From: CAYHPY01 sp964358485
GTDB taxonomy: Bacteria > Elusimicrobiota > Elusimicrobia > UBA1565 > UBA9628
Assembly (NCBI GenBank): GCA_964358485.1
Contig: CAYHPY010000057.1
Coordinates: 1-22,837, forward strand
Reading direction: 5' to 3'
DNA: 22,837 bases
The position numbers and the translations under genes were made by a program. Below are positions 1 through 6,700 of the stretch, piece by piece (position 1 is the first letter of the stretch; each line of letters begins with the position of its first letter). Below the pieces are notes generated by a model. It saw only the letters and a list, made by a program, of their open reading frames with translations. It did no database searches and was not told the DNA's origin.

Positions 1-487
1 CCCGTTCTGCATGCTCGACGAGGCCGACGCCGCGCTCGACGACGCCAACGTGGAGCGCTTCACCAATATCCTGCGCGAGTTCCAGGAGCGCACGCAGTTT
101 CTGATCGTCAGCCACAACAAGCGGACCATGGAAGCCGCCGACGTGATCTACGGCGTGACCATGGAGGAGATGGGGGTCAGCCAGTTGATCTCCGTGGACT
201 TCCGCAAGAAAAATCCGGGAGAACGGCCCGTCGCGCGCCGCCCGGCCGCGCCCCCGGCCTCGGCGGAGCTTCCGCCTCCGCCCAAGAAACGGGAGTTCGC
301 CGCGGTCGCCGCCGCGGCCGCGCCCGCGGAGCAGGCCTCCATGGAATCGGCCGCCCCGCAATCGGTCCCCGCGCCGGCCGAGGAGCCCGCCGCCCCGGCC
401 GCCTCCGAAGCCGTCCAGGGGTCCGCTCCGGCCGCGCCGCAAACGCCTTCCGAGGGCTCGGAGCCTCCTCCGGACCCGGCGGCCTAG
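1..487 (+). CDS. smc: Chromosome segregation protein SMC, C-terminal fragment (5' end outside window)
   Basis: The reading frame is open from base 2 and begins with P-F-C-M-L-D-E-A-D-A-A-L-D-D-A-N, the Walker B and D-loop region of the SMC ATPase head. It continues through QFLIVSHNKRTMEAAD and the GVTMEEMGVSQLISVDF segment typical of the end of bacterial SMC proteins. SMC dimers act with ScpA and ScpB to compact and segregate the chromosome. Only about the last 160 residues are present. After the head, roughly 80 residues form a low-complexity Ala/Pro/Glu-rich tail (from about base 225 to the stop), longer than I expect for a typical SMC C-terminus. Other ABC-type heads such as RecN also have Walker B, but the 'MEEMGVSQLISVDF' ending is characteristic of SMC. 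The TAG stop at 485-487 lies in the centre of a long palindrome. Confidence 0.88.
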   Translation, partial: PFCMLDEADAALDDANVERFTNILREFQERTQFLIVSHNKRTMEAADVIYGVTMEEMGVSQLISVDFRKKNPGERPVARRPAAPPASAELPPPPKKREFAAVAAAAAPAEQASMESAAPQSVPAPAEEPAAPAASEAVQGSAPAAPQTPSEGSEPPPDPAA

Positions 488-515
488 GCCGCGGGGTCCG
501 AAGCGGGGGTTTTTT
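471..515 (+). terminator. Terminator-like palindrome at the SMC stop codon
   Basis: Bases 471-484 and 487-500 form a 14-bp inverted repeat with one mismatch around a 2-base centre that belongs to the TAG stop. Six T residues follow at 510-515, but 9 bases lie between stem and T-run, which is longer than in a canonical intrinsic terminator. It probably ends the smc transcript or attenuates read-through into the phosphoesterase gene. Confidence 0.45.
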
Positions 516-531
516 AGTAGCATAGCCCCTC

Positions 532-1281
532 ATGCTCTACGGGGTCTTCTCCGACATCCACTCCAACCTCGAGGCCCTGGAGGCCGTTCTGGCCTTCTTC
601 GAGGGACAGGGAGTCCAAGGCTACATTTGCTGCGGAGACATCGTGGGCTACGGCCCGGACCCCGACGCCTGCTTGACCCGGATTCGGGCCCTTCCCAACC
701 TTTCCATCATCTGCGGCAACCACGACCTGGCCGTCATCGAGCGCCTGGATGTCAACTGGTTCAACGCCTACGCCAAGGCCGCGGTCTTCTGGACACGGGA
801 GGCTCTCTCCGCGGACAACCGGGCCTACCTGGAGAGCCTCACGGCCAACGTGGAGGGCCCCGAGTTCTCCTTGGCCCACGGTTCCCCGCGCCGGCCCGCG
901 GAGGAATATTTGCTGAGCGTCCAGGTCTTCCGGGACAACATGTCCTTGGTCCACAAGTGGCCGTTGTTCATCGGGCACAGCCACATGCCCTTGTTTTTCA
1001 CCACCAATGAGGACGGCCAGCCGGAGATGTCCTGGCTGGTGGACGGCCAGGAGGTTTTGGTCACCCGTATGCCCTTCGGAATGGCCCCGGCTGCCTTCAA
1101 TCCGGGCTCGGCGGGACAGCCCCGGGACCAGGACCCCCGGGCGGCCTGCGGGGTCTATGACTCGGAGCGGGGGGCTTTCCGCTTGGTCCGCCTGCCTTAT
1201 GACGTCGGCGCCACCCAGAACAAGATTCGGGACGCCGGCCTGCCCGAATTCCTGGCCCTGCGTCTCGGTTTCGGGCAGTGA
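532..1281 (+). CDS. Calcineurin-like metallophosphoesterase (YfcE/MJ0936-type)
   Basis: This 249-residue cytoplasmic protein carries the full set of dinuclear metallophosphoesterase motifs in order: SDIHSN at residues 7-12, GDIVGYGPDP at 35-44, GNHD at 62-65, the LAHGS histidine near 116 and GHSHMP at 148-153. It then has NPGSAGQPRD at 190-199, typical of the small YfcE/MJ0936-like group. These enzymes bind two divalent metals and cleave phosphodiester or phosphomonoester bonds; the substrate cannot be read from sequence. Some relatives are annotated as protein serine/threonine phosphatases or ApaH-like. The start is the first ATG, 44 bases after the smc stop. No Shine-Dalgarno sequence is visible in front of it, so initiation may be SD-independent. 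There is no signal peptide or membrane segment. Confidence 0.88.
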   Translation: MLYGVFSDIHSNLEALEAVLAFFEGQGVQGYICCGDIVGYGPDPDACLTRIRALPNLSIICGNHDLAVIERLDVNWFNAYAKAAVFWTREALSADNRAYLESLTANVEGPEFSLAHGSPRRPAEEYLLSVQVFRDNMSLVHKWPLFIGHSHMPLFFTTNEDGQPEMSWLVDGQEVLVTRMPFGMAPAAFNPGSAGQPRDQDPRAACGVYDSERGAFRLVRLPYDVGATQNKIRDAGLPEFLALRLGFGQ

Positions 1282-1323
1282 GGAGGGGTGGTAAAAAACC
1301 GGAGGGTTCGCCCCATTTTGCGC

Positions 1324-1352
1324 TTGCAACGGCGGGCCTCGTAGGCTAGAAT
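1324..1352 (+). promoter_or_regulatory. Sigma70-type promoter upstream of the secreted protein gene
   Basis: TTGCAA at 1324-1329 and TAGAAT at 1347-1352 are separated by exactly 17 bases, matching a housekeeping -35/-10 pair well. The expected transcription start near 1359 leaves a 5' leader of about 60-70 bases. A second, weaker TTGACG (1361-1366)/TGTAAT (1386-1391) pair has a 19-base spacer. Confidence 0.6.
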
Positions 1353-1421
1353 ACACCGGCTTGACGGATTTGAAGCAAATAGGGCTGTAATTAAAGTTTT
1401 AATGTCTGACACCAGGAGGCC

Positions 1422-2303
1422 GTGAAGAAAATGAGGAACTTTCTGAGGTACGCCCCCATCGCCGCCCTGCTCCCTTTGAGCGCCTTCGCCGCCCCCACCT
1501 TTGAGACCTCCCGCTTTGAAGCCGAGACCGCCTTTCGCGCGGCCTTGACCGGTCCGCGCTTTCTGGCCGATCAGCCCGCGAACGAAGTCTTCACCGCCGG
1601 CCCGGTTTCCGCAGGCCTGCCGGATTCCTCGGATTTGGAGAAGTTCCTTAAGGAACGCACCACGCTGGCCGTAAGCCCGGAGGCGTCCATCCAGGCCGTC
1701 GCGGCGGCTCCGAAGGCCGAGCTCAACCTGGCCTCCCTGCTCAACCGCCACCTGCGCAACCAGCTCAAATACTCCTTGGGCGGCAAGGAAGTCTACGTCA
1801 GCGGCTCCTTCGACCGGGCGCAGAACGCCTACGTCTCGATCTTGGTCGAGGGCAAGGCCCCGGTTTTCTACAACGTCAAAGGGCTCCTTGATAAGGAAGA
1901 GCTCATCGACATCGGGAGCGCGCGGTACAAGGTGTACCTCTCGCCCAACATCATCAACAAGATGAAGAGCCAGATCGTCATCGAGAACGCCGCCAACGAA
2001 GACGAGGCGGTCCGGGTCACGATCAAGAAGCTTTTGGACTCCATCAGCGCGGCCGGTGACGATGTCAAGCTGACCGACCAGGCCTACAAGGCCTTCTACT
2101 CCGACGACATCAAGGACGCCAAGGCCGATCCCAACGTCAAGACCTTCTCCTTCATCCTCACCGAGGCCAACGGGGAAATCCACGTTTTCCTCGTTCCCGC
2201 CGAGCTCGTGCCGGCCGACAAGATCGCCACCTTCAAGATGTTCAACAACAAGCAGCTTGGGCTCCAGCAGGTCGACGGAAAGCTTAAAGTCTACGAGCTT
2301 TAA
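1422..2303 (+). CDS. Secreted or periplasmic protein of unknown function
   Basis: I do not recognise this family. The N-terminus is a classical Sec signal: basic KKMRNFLR, a hydrophobic run APIAALLPLSAFA, and a likely cleavage before APTFE near residue 24. The mature part of about 270 residues has no further membrane segment. It is soluble, mixed alpha/beta in character, and contains a repeated style of charged strand such as GGKEVYVSGSFD and YKVYLSPNIINKMKSQ. Start choice is uncertain. AGGAGG at 1414-1419 is only 2 bases from the GTG at 1422 but 11 bases from the in-frame ATG at 1431; the ATG gives 290 residues, still with a complete signal peptide. The gene has its own promoter (1324-1352) and a strong hairpin after it, so it looks monocistronic. 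Confidence 0.75.
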   Translation: MKKMRNFLRYAPIAALLPLSAFAAPTFETSRFEAETAFRAALTGPRFLADQPANEVFTAGPVSAGLPDSSDLEKFLKERTTLAVSPEASIQAVAAAPKAELNLASLLNRHLRNQLKYSLGGKEVYVSGSFDRAQNAYVSILVEGKAPVFYNVKGLLDKEELIDIGSARYKVYLSPNIINKMKSQIVIENAANEDEAVRVTIKKLLDSISAAGDDVKLTDQAYKAFYSDDIKDAKADPNVKTFSFILTEANGEIHVFLVPAELVPADKIATFKMFNNKQLGLQQVDGKLKVYEL

Positions 2304-2330
2304 ACCCCGCTAGATAGTCGAATTAGCGTT

Positions 2331-2361
2331 AAAGGGCCTACGCTATTCGCGTAGGCCCTTT
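2331..2361 (+). terminator. 13-bp perfect hairpin after the secreted protein gene
   Basis: Bases 2331-2343 and 2349-2361 are perfectly complementary over 13 pairs with a 5-base loop (TATTC). The arm begins AAAGGG and ends in CCCTTT, so the 3' arm supplies a short T-run, but no longer U-tract follows. Its position 27 bases after the stop fits a transcription terminator or mRNA 3'-end stabiliser. Confidence 0.65.
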
Positions 2362-2408
2362 GACTTTCCCACCGTAGGCCATCGGGCCCATGCCCCCCGC
2401 GTTCTCCC

Positions 2409-2419
2409 ATGGTAACATT
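2409..2419 (+). promoter_or_regulatory. ATGGTAACATT word, possible extended -10 or operator
   Basis: The word reads TG-G-TAACAT at 2410-2418, which resembles an extended -10 element, and lies just ahead of the ribosome binding site of the 50-codon gene. The same 11 bases recur in inverted orientation at 18967-18977, between the regulator and the sugar importer. It could be promoter, operator or both. No convincing -35 is visible. Confidence 0.35.
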
Positions 2420-2444
2420 CGGATAGATAAGGAGAACATCATCC

Positions 2445-2597
2445 ATGATCATCCGAAAAAATCCCGCCGGAACGAATCGAAAACAGCCTGGAACTCCGGC
2501 GGTCCGGCCCCAGACGCGCCTCACCTATGAAGGAAAGCATCAGGCCTATCTTTGGGTGACCGGAAAGGGGCGCGTTAAACCGGTGGTGAAATATTGA
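2445..2597 (+). CDS. Small 50-residue protein, unknown function
   Basis: An ATG at 2445 opens a 50-codon frame ending in TGA at 2595-2597. It is preceded by AAGGAGA at 2429-2435, a strong Shine-Dalgarno sequence at good spacing. The product is basic and hydrophilic (MIIRKNPAGTNRKQPGT at the start, ending KGRVKPVVKY) and has no signal peptide or membrane helix. The C-terminal half (LTYEGKHQAYLWVTGKGRV) has strand-like alternation. It is 19 bases upstream of the beta-barrel gene and on the same strand, so co-transcription is likely. I do not recognise it. The ribosome binding site and spacing are the main evidence; a chance frame of this length in GC-rich DNA is possible. Confidence 0.5.
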   Translation: MIIRKNPAGTNRKQPGTPAVRPQTRLTYEGKHQAYLWVTGKGRVKPVVKY

Positions 2598-2616
2598 GCG
2601 ACTCGGAGGCCGCCAG

Positions 2617-3729
2617 GTGAAAAATTCCAAGGCCCGCGCCGCCGCCGCGGCCTTGTTTTTTTTAACCGGAGAGGCCCACGCCGGCAATCCCAGCATGGCC
2701 GAGGACTTCGCGGCCATGATGAGCTGGCTGAGCCAGGAAATGGTCCACGGCCTGGCCTTCAACGCGGGCTCCACCTTCGATCCGCCCTACGAGGTGAAAG
2801 GCTACCGGCTGGCGCCGGACCTCTCCCTGGGCATCGGGGCCATGCCCTTGGACAAGGGAAAATTCCCCGACCCCCAAACTCCGGCCCTGCGGGACCTCAA
2901 CGCCAAGAACATCTTCCCGGCGAAGGTTTTGTTTCCGAACCTGACGATGCATCTTCGCGCGGCCTTCCCGGGCCGCCACGATTTTTCCCTGCGCTTCACG
3001 GACATGACCACGCCGTCGGGCTACAAGATTTCCCCGAACACCACCGGCAAGGGCCAAAGCAATTCACTCGGCTTCGGAGTGCGCAAGCACTTCCTGGGGG
3101 GGGAGAATCCCCTCCTCTCGATCGGGGTCAACTACAACCACGTTTTCGGGACCTTCAAGTTCCAGACCAAATTCAACGTCAACAACGTCAACGGTTTTAC
3201 CGCGGACTCCGACGTTTTCGGCACCATCCAATGGAGCGTCAACAGCCTGGGAGTCAACGCCATCTTGAGCCAGCGCTATGGAAACTGGACCCCGTTCGGC
3301 GGGATCGGCGGCTCCTACACCACCGGCTCGGTGCGGGCGCGCCTGGAGGTCCTTTCCAACACGCCCCTGATCTCGCCGATCATCGGGGAATCCTCGCGCA
3401 AGCCGGAATCGGCCTCCGCCCGCTACATTTTCGGCACCCAGTGGGACCGCAATTGGGTTCACTTCTTCACCAACGCCGAGGTCAAGGCCGCCGGCGTCCA
3501 CGCCGGGGAATCCTGGATCGCCCACGCCGGCTTCCAGCTCCCCTTCCGAATCGGTTTCAGCCGGAGCGGGGGCGACAAGAAAAAGCGCGCGCCCAAGGCC
3601 TACGAGGAAGCGCCCAAAGAGGATTTCGAGGAGGCGGCCCCGGAGCGGCGCAAGGCCCCCGCCCGGACGGAGAAGATCAAGGCGGAGGACCCGGCGGATT
3701 CGAATTCGGAACTGATTTTCATTCAGTAA
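2617..3729 (+). CDS. Outer-membrane beta-barrel-like protein
   Basis: The start is GTG at 2617, supported by GGAGG at 2605-2609 with a 7-base spacer and by a signal peptide immediately downstream (KNSKARAAAAALFFLTGEAHA, cleavage near residue 22). The 370-residue product has, from about residue 90 to 318, alternating polar/hydrophobic strands rich in Gly, Asn and aromatic residues (for example LLSIGVNYNHVFGTF, WTPFGGIGGSYTTGSVRARL and FRIGFS), typical of an outer-membrane barrel. Residues 320-370 form a charged Lys/Glu/Ala-rich tail (KKKRAPKAYEEAPKEDFEEA). Such a soluble tail after the barrel, rather than a terminal aromatic residue, is unusual. It sits 21 bases before the giant gene and is probably co-transcribed with it. 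Transport or structural role is unknown. Confidence 0.7.
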   Translation: MKNSKARAAAAALFFLTGEAHAGNPSMAEDFAAMMSWLSQEMVHGLAFNAGSTFDPPYEVKGYRLAPDLSLGIGAMPLDKGKFPDPQTPALRDLNAKNIFPAKVLFPNLTMHLRAAFPGRHDFSLRFTDMTTPSGYKISPNTTGKGQSNSLGFGVRKHFLGGENPLLSIGVNYNHVFGTFKFQTKFNVNNVNGFTADSDVFGTIQWSVNSLGVNAILSQRYGNWTPFGGIGGSYTTGSVRARLEVLSNTPLISPIIGESSRKPESASARYIFGTQWDRNWVHFFTNAEVKAAGVHAGESWIAHAGFQLPFRIGFSRSGGDKKKRAPKAYEEAPKEDFEEAAPERRKAPARTEKIKAEDPADSNSELIFIQ

Positions 3730-3750
3730 ATCTCAAGTGAGAGGGAGACC

Positions 3751-6700
3751 ATGCGACCCGTGAGAATGGCGGTGAAAAGGGGAGTTTCGCTCGCGCTCTC
3801 TTTCTCCTTGCTCGTCCTGTCTCCGGGGCTGGATTGCTACCGCGCCGTCGCTCACGCTCAGGGCGCGGCCTCCCGCGGCGTCGTCCGCCGGGGGCTTCCC
3901 GCGGCGCCCTCGGGCGCCGCCTCGATCCGGACCGCCCCGCCCGCCCGGGTCATCCTCCAATCCCCCGTCGGAACCTCCTTGCGGACGCTTCCTTCCGCCC
4001 CCGGAGCCCAGGCGGCCCCGGCCGCCGTTGCCCCCGGTTTGACCGCCCCCGCCGCCCTATCGCTTCGCTCTCTGGGAACGGCGGAGGCCAAGAACGCGCC
4101 CGCCGCGCCGGGAGTGGAGGCCACGCCTTTCGAGCGCATGCTCGGCGCGCTGGAGGCGCCGTCGCTTTTGGAATCCCTGCCGTCTTCCCCCGCGTCCGAG
4201 GCCTCCAAGGGAGCGGGGGAGGAGGAGTTCAACCTCCGGCTCGGCCGGGCTCCCCGCGCCGCGCTTCCAGGCTCCGACGCGTCCATCGGAGAAACCTCCG
4301 GCGGCCCGGCCCGCTTGGCCCGGCCGGGCCGGAGCTCCGGCCGGGACGCCGAAACCCTGCCCGCCGTCTCCAAGGACCCCGCGTCCATGCCCAAGGAGCG
4401 CTCGACTTCGATGTTTCCCGCGGCCATGGCCGCGGCCGTCGGCGCCCTCGGCCTGATTCTGAAGGCTTCCGCCGCCGCGGTTTCCGGCCTGACCCTGTGG
4501 GCCGCGGGCGGGCCGGCCGTCGACCCCGGGGCGGGGCTGGCCGGCGCCATTTCCTTCGCCGGCTCGGCGGTCTTGGTCGCCGCCGCGGCGTTGGCCGGCG
4601 GGGCGCTGGTTTCGGCCGGAGTGTTCGCGGCGGTCATGTTCCGCGGGCGGAAGGTGAATGATTCCGAATTCTTCGCCTTCATCGAGAGTGAGACCACCTC
4701 GGGCCGCATGGACCCCGGCGTCGCCGAGCGCATCCGAATTCACAAGCCCGGCCCGGGCTTTCCCGACCTGACCTACGGCTACCACCAGGGCGGCCTGATC
4801 TACCTGCGCCGGGAGCTGATCGCCTCGCCGCTGTTCTTCAAGATGACCTTGGCCCACGAATTGGCCCACCTGCGAGCCGGCGCCGCCCGGGGCCCTCCCC
4901 GCCGCGGCCTTCGAGGGCTTGGGAGGACCGTCCTTTCCGAGCTCAGCGCCAAGGCCGCCGAGGTCCGGAGTTTCAAGTCGCTCGCGCCGTTCACGCTGCC
5001 GCTCATGGACCGGATCATGCGCAAGTCCCAGGTGTCTCTGCGCCTGGACCATCCCTTCGAAGTCCTGGTCCTCAATCCCGCCTCCAAGGAGCTTTCCGAT
5101 CCCCAGGTTTACGGCCTGCTTTCCGGCGGGCAGGCCAAGGTGGAGACCGTGGCCGCCGCGGACCCGATCGCCGAACTTTCCAAGCCCGAGCGGGCCGGAC
5201 GGGCGCAGGCCGTGGTCATGGACGGGACGGCCGCGATTTTGCCCAAGGCCGAAAGCGCCCAGGGCAAGCGCCTCGCCCGGGCCCTGCGCCAGCTCGACAG
5301 CCTGTATCTGCTCGCGATGCGCCGCACCTCGGCCGCCCCGGCCGCCGGGGAGAACGGATTCGTAGCCGGCTCCAAGGACGAGAAGCGCTTCCTGGCGCTG
5401 GCCAAGGCGGCGCGGGAGTTGGTCCCGGGGGACGCGAAGGCCCAGGCGACTTTCGAGGGTAAGGTCCGGGAGCTTTGGCGGGAGTTGTCCGCGGCCCAAC
5501 TGCCGGACATCGGCCCCACTCGTTTCATCGAGGGCTTGTACGCCAGCCTGCGCAATAAGGGAACTGCGTTCCTGGCGTTTCGTCCCGGCGAAAAGGGCGT
5601 GCGGGAATGGGAGCGCCTCCTTCGGTTCTGGGAAGAGCCCGGGGGCGGCCAGTTCCGGGTGGCCCGCGTGGATCTGGAGGACGGCAGCCACTTCCTGGTC
5701 GTCCGCAAGGTGGAGGCCCGGGTCGGGGTTTGGCTGAGGCCGCGCTCGGGCACCCTGGAGCGCTCCATCATCGGCGCCGACTCCGACCCCGCGTTGGCCG
5801 CCGAGGCTCGCGCCGCGATGGAGGCCGCCGGCTTCAAGGACCAGCTTCCGGAATTCGACCGCTTGGGCATCGAGGTCCGGGACGTCTACGGCTCGCGCGA
5901 CGGCCGCCAGGAAATCTACGTCACCATCCCGCGCCGAAACGTCGACGCGGTCAAACACATGGTCAGCCGCCTTTCCGCCCAGGTCGGCGCCTCCCAGGCC
6001 GATTTCGAGTCGCACCTGATGAACTCGGCCAAACTCCAGAGCGTTCCCCCGATCTGGGATCTGGGCATCACCGGGGCCGGGGGCTCGATCATGTGGATCG
6101 GGACCGGCGGCGACGCCACCCGGCCGGATTTCGGCGGCCGCCTGGAGGTCATCGACCGGGTCGGCGAGGGGCCCGAGGACTGGATCGGCCATGAAACCCA
6201 CGTGGCCGCGATCTCGATTTCCGGAGACTCGACCTACACCGGCCTGGCCAAGGCGGCGACCGGAATCGTGGCCAAGGTTTTCTCGCGGGACACCCCGGGC
6301 GCCTCCGACGGCGGCATCATGGGCTCGGCGGTCCTGGCCAAGGAGCGGGGGATGGACGTCATCAACGTCAGCCTCGGAAGCCGGGGCACCTCCGGGGACA
6401 ATCTTTCGATCTTCCTCTCGAATCTGACCCTCCAGAAAAACTCGAAGGGCGACCCGATCATCGTGGTGGGCAGTTTCGGCAACGCCGGGCCCTTCGACCG
6501 CACCGGGTCCCAGCCATCGGCGGGGGTCAACGTCATCGCGGTGGCCGCGGCGGCCAAGAGCGTGGGGGACGGCCGTCCCGAAATTTCCTTCTACAGTTCC
6601 GTCGGCCCGGACGTGGACCCGCGTTTCGCCGCCAAACGGGTGCGGCTCAAGCCCGACCTGACGGCCATCGGCGGGGACGTCGTCACCGAGCCCGGCAACC

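Noticed and set aside
514..1356. 280-codon minus-strand frame opposite the metallophosphoesterase
   Set aside because: The plus strand carries every metallophosphoesterase motif; the antisense product has none.
3751..3840. Lipobox in the giant protein's leader (Cys in SPGLDC)
   Set aside because: The residues before Cys (G-L-D) do not fit the lipobox consensus, and the residue -1 to Cys is acidic.
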